A stretch of DNA of 64,000 nt, from the NCBI GenBank assembly GCA_001768565.1, contig MEOE01000012.1, positions 1 to 64,000 of the forward strand, written 5' to 3'. Positions within the stretch are counted from its first letter, which is position 1. The number at the start of each line of letters is the position of its first letter. The position numbers and the translations under genes were made by a program. This DNA comes from Bacteroidetes bacterium GWF2_33_16. Lineage in GTDB: Bacteria; Bacteroidota; Bacteroidia; Bacteroidales; UBA12077. Shown piece by piece: positions 47,105 to 55,692 of this stretch. The notes below the pieces were generated by a model, which worked only from the letters and a program-made list of their open reading frames with translations, ran no database searches and was not told the origin of the DNA.

Positions 47105-47263
47105 ATGAAAAGGACATTTCAACCTTCCAACAGAAAGAGAAAGAACAAGCATGGGTTCCGTGAAAGAATGTCAACTGCTAATGGAAGAAAAGTACTTGCT
47201 TCTAGAAGAGCTAAAGGAAGAAAAAAATTAACTGTATCTGACGAGTTTACTCAACAGAAATAG
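47105..47263 (+). CDS. rpmH: 50S ribosomal protein L34
   Basis: 52 residues: [20 protein letters not shown] at the start, then [20 protein letters not shown], the universally conserved L34 sequence, with a short Bacteroidota-style C-terminal extension ([11 protein letters not shown]). It is a component of the large ribosomal subunit. It has its own promoter and terminator. It is not next to rnpA or dnaA here, unlike in many other bacteria. Confidence 0.97.
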   Translation: MKRTFQPSNRKRKNKHGFRERMSTANGRKVLASRRAKGRKKLTVSDEFTQQK

Positions 47264-47286
47264 TTTTTTACAACTTATTATTATTG

Positions 47287-47324
47287 AAAGTAAAGGATAA
47301 TATCTATTGTCCTTTACTTTTTTA
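47287..47324 (+). terminator. Terminator of rpmH
   Basis: Stem AAAGTAAAGGA / TCCTTTACTTT with a 12-base loop and a following T run, 23 bases after the stop. Confidence 0.75.
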
Positions 47325-47420
47325 TTTATATAATTCGGATTAACTTTTCCTTTCATTCTTTGTTTTTGAAATAATGGCTTGCATAAAAAAGCATTACTTT
47401 TACAAAAAACAAATACTATC

Positions 47421-48536
47421 ATGTTGATTCAAGAATTACTTTCAATAAAATCATTATCGGGTGAGCAAAAACGAATTATAGAAAAAACTATTCGTTTTGA
47501 GCGACTTACTATTTCTGAAGGCCACGCACTCTATGATCTTGATCTGGGTATTTTAGGAGTAGTTGCCTCTCATATCAATTATCATAAAAATCAAGGAAAA
47601 GTTTATTTCAATAAAAATTTCCATATTGAACCTACAAATATTTGTATTTATAACTGTAAGTTCTGCTCTTATCATCGTAAATTTGGAGAAGAAGGTAGCT
47701 GGGAGTATTCCATTGATGATATTATTAAGAAAGTAGAACCCTATAAAAACAGTGATATTACTGAAATACACATTGTTGGAGGAGTTCATCCACACCGTGA
47801 TCTGGATTATTATGGATCAATGATTAAGCAAATAAAAAATATTCTTCCGAAAGTACACATTAAAGCTTTTACGGCTGTTGAACTTGATCATATGATTAAA
47901 AAAGCCGGACTAAACCTTACCGAAGGATTAATCAAACTAAAAGAATACGGCTTAGGAAGTATTCCAGGAGGAGGAGCAGAGATATTCAATCCTGAAGTCA
48001 GAAAAAAGGTTTGTCACGAGAAATCAACAGCTGAACAATGGCTAAAAATACATGAGGCTGCCCATAATATTGGATTACCATCGAATGCAACTATGTTATA
48101 TGGACATATTGAAACACACCTGCATCGAATTGAACATCTTGAAAAACTGCGCCAGTTACAAGACAAAACTAATGGATTTAATACTTTTATTCCACTAAAA
48201 TACCGAAAACAAAATAACTCCTTATCGTACATTGGAGAAGTAAACACCCTGGAGGATTTAAAAAACTTTGCTATATCAAGAATTTTCCTCAATAACTTCA
48301 ATCACATTAAAGCATACTGGCCGATGCTTGGTAAAGATGTATCACAAATTACATTATCATTTGGAGTAGATGATATTGATGGAACAATAGATGATTCTAC
48401 AAAAATATACTCCATGGCAGGCGCTGAAGATAAAAAGCCAACAATGAAATCAAACGAAATTATTGACCTTATCAAAAATGCAGGAAAAATTCCTATCGAA
48501 AGAGATACATTATATAATATCATTCACGAATACTAA
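47421..48536 (+). CDS. mqnE: Aminofutalosine synthase
   Basis: 371 residues from the ATG at 47421. Radical SAM cluster C75-x3-C79-x2-C82 in CIYNCKFCSYHRKFGEEG, where YHRKFGEEGSW is typical of MqnE rather than MqnC. EIHIVGGVHPHRDLDYY, GSIPGGGAEIF and NATMLYGHIET are further family blocks. It makes aminofutalosine from the MqnA product in the futalosine route to menaquinone. The other mqn genes are not in the window. Confidence 0.93.
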   Translation: MLIQELLSIKSLSGEQKRIIEKTIRFERLTISEGHALYDLDLGILGVVASHINYHKNQGKVYFNKNFHIEPTNICIYNCKFCSYHRKFGEEGSWEYSIDDIIKKVEPYKNSDITEIHIVGGVHPHRDLDYYGSMIKQIKNILPKVHIKAFTAVELDHMIKKAGLNLTEGLIKLKEYGLGSIPGGGAEIFNPEVRKKVCHEKSTAEQWLKIHEAAHNIGLPSNATMLYGHIETHLHRIEHLEKLRQLQDKTNGFNTFIPLKYRKQNNSLSYIGEVNTLEDLKNFAISRIFLNNFNHIKAYWPMLGKDVSQITLSFGVDDIDGTIDDSTKIYSMAGAEDKKPTMKSNEIIDLIKNAGKIPIERDTLYNIIHEY

Positions 48537-48591
48537 ATCAAACCCTAGTTAATTAGTCCAAAATTAATTTTAGTTTATCGCTACATAATTT

Positions 48592-48599
48592 TATATTTG
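48592..48599 (+). promoter_or_regulatory. Putative -7 box of the PASTA gene
   Basis: TATATTTG matches TAnnTTTG, 44 bases before the ATG at 48643. A TTTA lies about 19 bases upstream. Confidence 0.35.
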
Positions 48600-48642
48600 C
48601 CGTACCGTTAATGTTATTGATGTTTAATTAAGATACATCCCA

Positions 48643-49455
48643 ATGACCTTTTTAAAATTTTTAATAAGCAAATTATTCTTAAAAAACCTATTATATGCAA
48701 TGGCATTGCTAATAGGTCTATTTCTTATCTTTTTTGTAGTATTGAGAATTTACACACATCATGGACAAGCTATTCCTGTACCAGACTTTGCTGGTCTTTC
48801 AATAGAAGAAGCAATGTTGGAAGCAAAAAGGAATCATTTCAGAGTAGAAGTTACCGATTCGGTATTTAATAATGATTTGCCTAAAGGTACTATCATTGAG
48901 CAAAATCCTGAAGCTGGATTTAAGGTAAAAACTAACAGGAGAATTTTCGTAATTCTTAATGCTGTAAATCCTGAAAATGTAAAAATGCCCAACACAGTTG
49001 GAGTTTCTCATCGTCAGGCAGAAGCCATGCTTAAGAACGTAGGACTCGAAATTGGAAAGCTTATACACATTCCTGATATTGCTCTAAACAATGTATTAAA
49101 ACAACGATTTAATGGTACTGAAATCCTTGAGGGTGATTTAGTTCCAAAAGGTTCAAAAATAGATTTGGTTTTAGGTCGTGGCTTAAGTGATGAAAAAACT
49201 CAAATACCCGATTTGTATAACTCCAGATTAATGGATGCTAAGAGTAGAATATTACGTTCTGCATTTAATTTAGGTGCAGTAATTTATGATCAATCAATAA
49301 TTGATGGCGCAGATTCGATCAATGCAAGAGTTTGGCGTCAGTATCCATCGTTCGAGAATAATAAAACGCTCCATTTGGGCTCAACAATCGATATTTGGTT
49401 AAGTGTTGATTCTTTAAAGTTTATTGATTCAGATACTTTATTTATAAATCCATAA
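48643..49455 (+). CDS. PASTA-domain membrane protein
   Basis: 270 residues. One membrane helix near 20-37 (YAMALLIGLFLIFFVVLRI), then three PASTA repeats in the periplasm: IPVPDFAGLSIEEAMLEAKR, VKMPNTVGVSHRQAEAML and TQIPDLYNSRLMDAKSRI. PASTA domains bind peptidoglycan stems. Unlike Firmicutes and Actinobacteria proteins there is no kinase or transpeptidase domain. The gene precedes a T9SS protein and rluD, an arrangement I recall as common in Bacteroidota. It may monitor or bind the cell wall. Confidence 0.9.
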   Translation: MTFLKFLISKLFLKNLLYAMALLIGLFLIFFVVLRIYTHHGQAIPVPDFAGLSIEEAMLEAKRNHFRVEVTDSVFNNDLPKGTIIEQNPEAGFKVKTNRRIFVILNAVNPENVKMPNTVGVSHRQAEAMLKNVGLEIGKLIHIPDIALNNVLKQRFNGTEILEGDLVPKGSKIDLVLGRGLSDEKTQIPDLYNSRLMDAKSRILRSAFNLGAVIYDQSIIDGADSINARVWRQYPSFENNKTLHLGSTIDIWLSVDSLKFIDSDTLFINP

Positions 49456-49466
49456 AATTATTTTTA

Positions 49467-51419
49467 TTGAGATTAACGATAAAATATATAATTCTTATAT
49501 CCGCCTTATTTATTAAGGTTAATGCATTTGCACAGGAAACTCTTACTAATCTGGTATCAAATCCAGAATTAAAAAAACTATTAGAGAATGGTATAAAATT
49601 CCAAATCAATAATTCTAAAGTATCTTATGAGTTACCATTTATCGATGATTTTGCAAAATCCAATGGATATCCTGATACAGAAAAATGGGTAGATAATAAG
49701 GTTTTTATTAACAATTCATATCCATACGAGCCTGTATCTGTAGGAGTAGCAACCTTTGATCCGCTAGATGAAACCGGAGCACTTTATTTAAATGCAAGCA
49801 CTACTACATTTGGTGCCGATACTCTCACCTCAAGGCCTATTAATCTATATTACCCAGGTAACAATACTATATTTCTAAGTTTCTTTTACCAACCCGGAGG
49901 GTATGGCGATATTCCAGAAGTAGAAGATAAACTTTACGTTGATTATTACTCACCAGACTCATTAAAATGGTTTCCTGTATGGAATGTGAGTTATAATAAC
50001 AGCGACTCATCGCTTACAGAATACTACTACTATAATTCAATCACTAAGATTACCAAGGATATAGAAAAACCGGCTGTTAAGAATTTCAAATCTGTTATTC
50101 TTCCTGTGAACGATGATCAATACCTAAAAAGCAATTTTCAATTTCGTTTTCGCAATTTGGCAAGCCTTGCTAATACAGGCAATACACCCCTTGTTACTGG
50201 AAGCAGTGATCAATGGCATATCGATTTTGTGCGACTCGATACTGCAAGAACAATTAACGACACCATTGTTAATGATTTATGTTTCGTAAAACCACTTGGG
50301 TCTCTCTTAAATAATTATGAATCGCTGCCATGGACTCATTTTTCAAGAGCAAATGCATACGAAATGGACGATAGCATAACCATAGTTTATGCAAATAGAA
50401 GCAATATTAAAAGAAATACCGGAAATCGTGAATTCGAAATAGAAGATATTTGGGGAGGAACCGGAATATATTATTTTACTGGTGTTACAGGAGATAATAT
50501 TGCCCCTTTTACAACTGAAATTTACAAGGCCAAAACAAACTACATTTTTCCGTATAACCCTTCTAATGATTCAGCATTATTTGAAATACGTAGTTACCTG
50601 GTTACTGATACCTTTAAAATAAGGTCGCAATACCGGTGGAACGATACATTGCGTTATCTCCAAAAGTTTTATAATTACTACGCTTACGATGATGGAACAG
50701 CTGAAAGTGGTTATGACCTTAGTGGAGATGGAACAGAAAATGGAATGGTTGCAATGCGATTTAAATCTTACAAAAAAGATACTTTAAGAGGAATTCAGAT
50801 TTATTTCAATCAATCATTAAATGATGTCAGCAATAAATATTTTAAGCTTATCGTTTGGAATGAAATTAACGAAAAACCAGGCAATATTATCTATATTGAA
50901 GAGAATATAAAACCAATATATGAGGACAGCTTAAATAAGTTCACTAATTATATTTTTGACATAGATTTAGTACTTGAAAATAACTTTTATATTGGTTGGC
51001 AAAAAGTTTATGCTACCTCTTTAAACATTGGATTTGATGTAAACAGAAATAATAGTGACAAACTATTCAAAAACTTTTCAGGAAGCTGGGATCAATCTGA
51101 TAAAGAAGGAACTGTAATGATCAGGCCAATGTTTGGAAAAGATATTCCAACGAGTATAAATCAGCCTACAATAACTGAGAAAATTGATTTTAGTTTGTAT
51201 CCAAACCCAGCAAAAAATAACCTGAATATTGAAATTGATTCTGATTATCTTTACGAAATAAGATATTCGATATTTGACATGCATGGACGAGTATACAATG
51301 ACCAACTTTTTACCCATTCAGAAATAGATATCTCTGGACTACCATCAGGTATTTACTTTATCAGAATAAATAAACCCAACGGACAATCAGGCACTAAAAA
51401 ATTTGTAGTAATCCGGTAA
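49467..51419 (+). CDS. T9SS-secreted protein of unknown function
   Basis: 650 residues from a TTG start that gives a clean signal peptide (MRLTIKYIILISALFIKVNA). A long beta-rich middle has no domain I recognise. The last ~75 residues are a type A type IX sorting domain: FSLYPNPAKNNLNIEID, MHGRVYNDQLF, GLPSGIYFIRI, KKFVVIR. It is exported through the outer membrane and probably attached to or released from the surface. It lies 11 bases after the PASTA gene and 15 before rluD, so it belongs to that operon. Confidence 0.85.
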   Translation: MRLTIKYIILISALFIKVNAFAQETLTNLVSNPELKKLLENGIKFQINNSKVSYELPFIDDFAKSNGYPDTEKWVDNKVFINNSYPYEPVSVGVATFDPLDETGALYLNASTTTFGADTLTSRPINLYYPGNNTIFLSFFYQPGGYGDIPEVEDKLYVDYYSPDSLKWFPVWNVSYNNSDSSLTEYYYYNSITKITKDIEKPAVKNFKSVILPVNDDQYLKSNFQFRFRNLASLANTGNTPLVTGSSDQWHIDFVRLDTARTINDTIVNDLCFVKPLGSLLNNYESLPWTHFSRANAYEMDDSITIVYANRSNIKRNTGNREFEIEDIWGGTGIYYFTGVTGDNIAPFTTEIYKAKTNYIFPYNPSNDSALFEIRSYLVTDTFKIRSQYRWNDTLRYLQKFYNYYAYDDGTAESGYDLSGDGTENGMVAMRFKSYKKDTLRGIQIYFNQSLNDVSNKYFKLIVWNEINEKPGNIIYIEENIKPIYEDSLNKFTNYIFDIDLVLENNFYIGWQKVYATSLNIGFDVNRNNSDKLFKNFSGSWDQSDKEGTVMIRPMFGKDIPTSINQPTITEKIDFSLYPNPAKNNLNIEIDSDYLYEIRYSIFDMHGRVYNDQLFTHSEIDISGLPSGIYFIRINKPNGQSGTKKFVVIR

Positions 51420-51434
51420 TTATAAAATTGAGAA

Positions 51435-52490
51435 ATGAAAGAAGAAGATTTAATCGGGAATGATATACCGGAAAATGATGATCAGGAATTATTTGAACAC
51501 CACAGGTTTGTTGTTGATCCTGGTCAAAGTCAATTGCGAATTGACAAGTTTTTATCAAACCGAATAGAAAATGCATCGCGAAGCAAAATACAAAGTGCTG
51601 CAGATGCCGACTGTATTTTAGTAAATAACAAGCCTGTTAAGTCAAACTACAAAGTTAAACCAGCTGATGTTATTTCTGTTGTTATGACTCATCCACCACG
51701 CGAAGTTGAGCTTACACCTGAAAACATTCCGTTAAATATTGTCTTCGAAGATGATTATTTGATTATTGTAAATAAAACACCCGAAATGGTTGTGCATCCA
51801 TCTTATGGCCATTATACCGGAACCCTTGTTAATGCATTAATGTATCATTTAAAAGACACACCTTTATTTAATTCGGGCGAACTGCGTCCGGGGTTGGTTC
51901 ACCGTATTGATAAGAACACATCCGGATTGCTTGTAATTGCAAAAACCGAACAAGCACTTAATAAGTTGGCAAAACAATTTTTCGAAAAAACATCGGAAAG
52001 AACTTATAACGCTCTTGTTTGGGGATCATTTAACGAAAAAGAAGGTACTATCACCGGAAATATTGGACGAAATATAAAAAACCGTAAAATAATGCAGGTT
52101 TTTCCCGACGGTTCTCAAGGAAAAAATGCAATCACACATTATAAAGTTTTGGAAGAACTGGGATATGTTACCCTCATTGAATGTAAGCTTGAAACAGGAA
52201 GAACACATCAGATCAGAGCCCATTTTCAATATATCGGCCACCCATTATTTAACGATAGCGATTATGGAGGTAATCAGGTATTAAAAGGCACAACCTTTAC
52301 AAAATACAAGCAATTTGTACATAATTGTTTTAATATACTTCCGCGACAAGCTTTACATGCTAAAACACTCGGATTTAAACATCCGGTAACAGGCAAATTT
52401 ATTCAGTTCGACTCTGAAATACCTGATGATATGCAACAAGTGATTGAAAAGTGGAGAAGATATATATCGGGCAGAGATATAGATAATTAG
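51435..52490 (+). CDS. rluD: RluD/RluA-family 23S rRNA pseudouridine synthase
   Basis: 351 residues. The N-terminal S4 RNA-binding domain (about 32-95: QLRIDKFLSNRIENASRSKI) is followed by the catalytic domain with D159 in LVHRIDKNTSGLLV, plus GRTHQIRAHFQYIGHPLFND and RQALHAKTLGF. Architecture and length fit RluD, which modifies helix 69 of 23S rRNA; RluC-like activity is possible. Likely last gene of the PASTA operon. Confidence 0.9.
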   Translation: MKEEDLIGNDIPENDDQELFEHHRFVVDPGQSQLRIDKFLSNRIENASRSKIQSAADADCILVNNKPVKSNYKVKPADVISVVMTHPPREVELTPENIPLNIVFEDDYLIIVNKTPEMVVHPSYGHYTGTLVNALMYHLKDTPLFNSGELRPGLVHRIDKNTSGLLVIAKTEQALNKLAKQFFEKTSERTYNALVWGSFNEKEGTITGNIGRNIKNRKIMQVFPDGSQGKNAITHYKVLEELGYVTLIECKLETGRTHQIRAHFQYIGHPLFNDSDYGGNQVLKGTTFTKYKQFVHNCFNILPRQALHAKTLGFKHPVTGKFIQFDSEIPDDMQQVIEKWRRYISGRDIDN

Positions 52491-52569
52491 ATTCGTACTT
52501 TTTTTCATAATTTTATTATAGTCCTTTCCAAAAAAATTGTAATTTGTAGTTTATAACACGAAATAAACT

Positions 52570-53097
52570 ATGAAACTGCATGCAATTATTCTTAAATCAT
52601 TTCTTATTATGAGTATAGGATTCGTTTTCGGATGTACAAACTACAAACCATTAGAGACTGTTTCGAATGTTGATGTGGAGAAATATATGGGCAAATGGTA
52701 TGAGATATCTACTATCCCTCAACGATTTCAAAAAGGGTGCCATTGCACAACTGCTGAATATACCCTTTCTGAGCAGGGTTTTGTTAAAGTAAAAAATTCG
52801 TGCAGGAAAGATTCGGTAAATGGCCCCGTTAGTCAAATCGAAGGGAAAGCATTTATTGTAAAGAACTCGAATAACTCAAAACTACAGGTTCAGTTTTTCT
52901 GGCCAATGAGAGCTAAATACTGGATTATTGATCTAGCTCCTGATTATAGTTACGCTGTAGTTGGTCATCCAAATCGCAAATACCTATGGATCTTATCGAG
53001 GACACCAGAACTGAATGATGCAATTTATCAACAAATAATAAATCGACTAAAAGAAAAAGATTATAATATAGACCTTCTGGTTAAAACCGTACATTAA
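52570..53097 (+). CDS. Lipocalin-family lipoprotein (Blc-like)
   Basis: 175 residues, lipobox FVFGC (cysteine 22). The lipocalin GxW motif appears as KYMGKWYEISTIPQRFQKGC, then AEYTLSEQGFVKVKNSC, QFFWPMRAKYWIIDLAPDYS and YLWILSRTPEL, matching E. coli Blc block by block. It is an outer-membrane lipoprotein that binds lysophospholipid-like ligands and may serve in membrane repair. Monocistronic. Confidence 0.92.
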   Translation: MKLHAIILKSFLIMSIGFVFGCTNYKPLETVSNVDVEKYMGKWYEISTIPQRFQKGCHCTTAEYTLSEQGFVKVKNSCRKDSVNGPVSQIEGKAFIVKNSNNSKLQVQFFWPMRAKYWIIDLAPDYSYAVVGHPNRKYLWILSRTPELNDAIYQQIINRLKEKDYNIDLLVKTVH

Positions 53098-53291
53098 TAT
53101 AAAATGATTTAAGTAAAAATTGTTTAAACCCTTCATTTAAGTAAAAGAGAACTCGAATAACGTTTGTCGTGTCATAGTATTTACTTGTCAATAAAAAGGA
53201 TTCGTTCGTCAGAACGTTAGAACAAATTATTAAACAATCCGTAATTAAGAGAAAAACAAGCATAATAACCGTTATAATATTAATAGAAGAT

Positions 53292-53849
53292 ATGACACAA
53301 AGAAATCTCAGAAAAATAGATGATGAAGAGTGGAAGGATATCCCATTTGCTGAAAAGAAATATGAAGTAAGTAGTTATGGTAGAGTAAAAAGCTTCTGCT
53401 ATAGTAAGAATGGTGGTAGAATATTAAAACCAGGCTTAACTAAAGGATTCCATACTGTTACCTTTAAAACCGAAGGTAAGAAAAAAACTTTCCTTGTTCA
53501 CAAACTAGTAGCAATGATGTTTGTTAAGAAAACCAGCGAAGATCAGGTTATTGCTATTCACCTCGACTGGAATAAAAGAAATAATCACTACTCAAATCTT
53601 CAGTGGGTAACTCGGCAAGAAGCCTATGACCGAATAATGCCTCGATTGCAAGAAATTAATAAGATCAAAAACAAAGGAATAGTTCGTAATTCGAAACTAA
53701 AACCTGAAGATGTTGAAAGGCTAAAATCAATGCTCGAGAAAGGAATAAAACAAAATGTAATAGCTAAGCTGTTCTCAATTAGCGAGATGCAGGTAACAAG
53801 AATAAAGAGGGGGGAAAATTGGGCAAAGATCAAGGCAACTGCTCAATAA
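53292..53849 (+). CDS. NUMOD4/HNH-like protein with C-terminal helix-turn-helix
   Basis: 185 residues. NUMOD4 motif: EWKDIPFAEKKYEVSSYGRV. An HNH-like segment follows (VIAIHLDWNKRNNHYSNLQW, in place of VDHIDGNKxNNxxxNLxW). From ~135 SKLKPEDVERLKSMLEKGIK and NVIAKLFSISEMQVTRIKRG look like a DNA-binding HTH. These are homing-endonuclease modules, but here stand-alone and not inside an intron or intein. The HNH histidines are partly altered, so a DNA-binding role or reduced nuclease is possible. Confidence 0.8.
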   Translation: MTQRNLRKIDDEEWKDIPFAEKKYEVSSYGRVKSFCYSKNGGRILKPGLTKGFHTVTFKTEGKKKTFLVHKLVAMMFVKKTSEDQVIAIHLDWNKRNNHYSNLQWVTRQEAYDRIMPRLQEINKIKNKGIVRNSKLKPEDVERLKSMLEKGIKQNVIAKLFSISEMQVTRIKRGENWAKIKATAQ

Positions 53850-53861
53850 TTTAACACGATG

Positions 53862-53893
53862 AAAAACGCCACGTCCTGTGGCGTTTTTCTTTT
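53862..53893 (+). terminator. Terminator of the NUMOD4 gene
   Basis: Stem AAAAACGCCAC / GTGGCGTTTTT with a short loop and T run, 12 bases after the stop. Confidence 0.8.
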
Positions 53894-53968
53894 TACCAAA
53901 AGATAATTTGGCAAACAATTTGTTATTGGTATTGGGTTAACAAGCATAAACTATAAAACCTTATAATT

Positions 53969-54565
53969 ATGAAAAAGATTCTTTTAACCCTATTAGTTCT
54001 ATCTTTTGCAGGATTAATATTCGCGCAAGAAGATGAAAAAATGCAAACTCTTATTAAAGCTCCTTCCAAAATCAGGGGATATGTTGGTCCATTAATGAAT
54101 TTCACGAATATTGATGGAGAATTTGCTTATATGTCGGGATTTACTGCATCGGGAATATTTAACGACAAGATCTTATTTGGATTTTACAGCCAGGTTCTCG
54201 AAACTCCAATGTATTCAAAAAACGATGATTATCTGGGAGCAGATATGAATTTTGATCATCAGGGAATCTCCATAGGGTATATATTTATGCCTAAGAAAAT
54301 GCTGCATTTTACTACAATTCTTTATGCTGGAAAAGGAAACCTTGAAGTTTATAACGATTTAACAGAAAAATGGATAGATGATAATATTATTTTCAACCTA
54401 AATCCAATGATTGAAGCAGAGATTAATCTTTTTCGATTTTTACGTGTTGGTGTAGGTGTAAATTATAACTTCGCATTTGATGTTGACCAGATTAACGGTT
54501 ACACTGATCAGGATTTTTCTGGTTTTGGTGGTAATCTAAGTTTAAAATTTGGTTGGTTTAAGTAA
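53969..54565 (+). CDS. Outer-membrane beta-barrel-like protein
   Basis: 198 residues with a signal peptide (MKKILLTLLVLSFAGLIFAQ). The rest alternates polar and hydrophobic residues in ~10-residue strands with many Gly, Tyr, Phe and Asp, and ends in a barrel-like terminal strand (NLSLKFGWFK). An 8-stranded barrel is likely. No family is recognised and no role is assigned. Single gene with its own terminator. Confidence 0.7.
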   Translation: MKKILLTLLVLSFAGLIFAQEDEKMQTLIKAPSKIRGYVGPLMNFTNIDGEFAYMSGFTASGIFNDKILFGFYSQVLETPMYSKNDDYLGADMNFDHQGISIGYIFMPKKMLHFTTILYAGKGNLEVYNDLTEKWIDDNIIFNLNPMIEAEINLFRFLRVGVGVNYNFAFDVDQINGYTDQDFSGFGGNLSLKFGWFK

Positions 54566-54589
54566 CCCAACACAATAATATTATAATTC

Positions 54590-54617
54590 AAGGAGCTTTC
54601 TAAAGCTCCTTTTTTAT
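54590..54617 (+). terminator. Terminator of the outer-membrane protein gene
   Basis: Inverted repeat AAGGAGCTTT / AAAGCTCCTT followed by a T run, 24 bases after the stop. Confidence 0.7.
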
Positions 54618-54702
54618 TTGCAATTTTTATAGATTTTATAAAGTATAATACAACCTTATCAGGATAAATCTTATTTTTGAGTATTAAAAATCAGGTAAAA
54701 AA

Positions 54703-55692
54703 ATGAAAAAAAATATAGCTATTGTTGCAGGAGGAGACTCATCGGAATATGTAATATCATTAAAAAGTGCAGAACAGATTGCTAAATGGATTGATAAGGA
54801 CAAATATAATGTATTCACTATTTTAGCAAAAGGCACGGATTGGTTTGTAAAAAGTGAACAATTTTGTGATCTGGTGCTAAACAAGGATGATTTCAGCTTT
54901 TCGTATAACAACCAGAAAACAACTTTCGATTGCGCCCTGATTACTATTCATGGCACACCAGGTGAAGACGGTAAAATGCAGGGTTATTTTGATACATTGC
55001 ATATCCCCTACACTACTTCGAATGTTCTGGCATCAGCTATAACTTTTAACAAAGTTTTCAGCAAAAACTACTTAAAACCATTCAATATTCCATTAGCAAA
55101 TTTTATTACTCTCAAGAAAGGTGATGTTATTGATGCTGATAAAATAATTGAAGTTACCGGATTACCTTGTTTTGTAAAGCCCAATTGTGGAGGCTCCAGT
55201 TTTGGTGTTTCAAAAGTAAAAGAAAAAGACAAGTTATTCGAAGCAATTGAATTTGCATATAAAGAAGATAATGAAGTAATTATAGAAGAATTTCTTTCTG
55301 GCACTGAACTAACATGTGGACTCGTAAAAACGAAGGAACAAACAATTATCTTTCCTCCAACTGAGATTGTAAGCAAGACAGAGTTTTTCGATTACGAAGC
55401 TAAATATACCAAAGGTATGTGCGATGAAATTACTCCAGCTCGAATTTCGAAAGAGTTAACAATTGAGATTCAGCAATTATCGTCGCAGATTTATGATATT
55501 TTTAATTTGAATGGCATCGTTCGGATTGATTATATATATTCAAAAGACACATTGTACTTTATGGAAGTAAATACCGTTCCTGGAATGAGTGCTGCGAGTA
55601 TTGTACCTCAGCAAGTTGAAGCAGCAGGATTAAATATGAAAGATATTTTTGGCCTTATTATTGAAGATTCATTAAACCGACATCAAAAATAA
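54703..55692 (+). CDS. ddl: D-alanine--D-alanine ligase
   Basis: 329 residues. ATP-grasp enzyme with IAIVAGGDSSEYVISLKSAE, ALITIHGTPGEDGKMQGYFD, CFVKPNCGGSSFGVSKV and FMEVNTVPGMSAASIVPQQ. It makes the D-Ala-D-Ala end of peptidoglycan precursors. Its stop and the next start share bases (TAATG at 55690-55694), so translation is coupled to the molybdoenzyme. TATTTTTG at 54672-54679 is a possible -7 box. Confidence 0.95.
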   Translation: MKKNIAIVAGGDSSEYVISLKSAEQIAKWIDKDKYNVFTILAKGTDWFVKSEQFCDLVLNKDDFSFSYNNQKTTFDCALITIHGTPGEDGKMQGYFDTLHIPYTTSNVLASAITFNKVFSKNYLKPFNIPLANFITLKKGDVIDADKIIEVTGLPCFVKPNCGGSSFGVSKVKEKDKLFEAIEFAYKEDNEVIIEEFLSGTELTCGLVKTKEQTIIFPPTEIVSKTEFFDYEAKYTKGMCDEITPARISKELTIEIQQLSSQIYDIFNLNGIVRIDYIYSKDTLYFMEVNTVPGMSAASIVPQQVEAAGLNMKDIFGLIIEDSLNRHQK

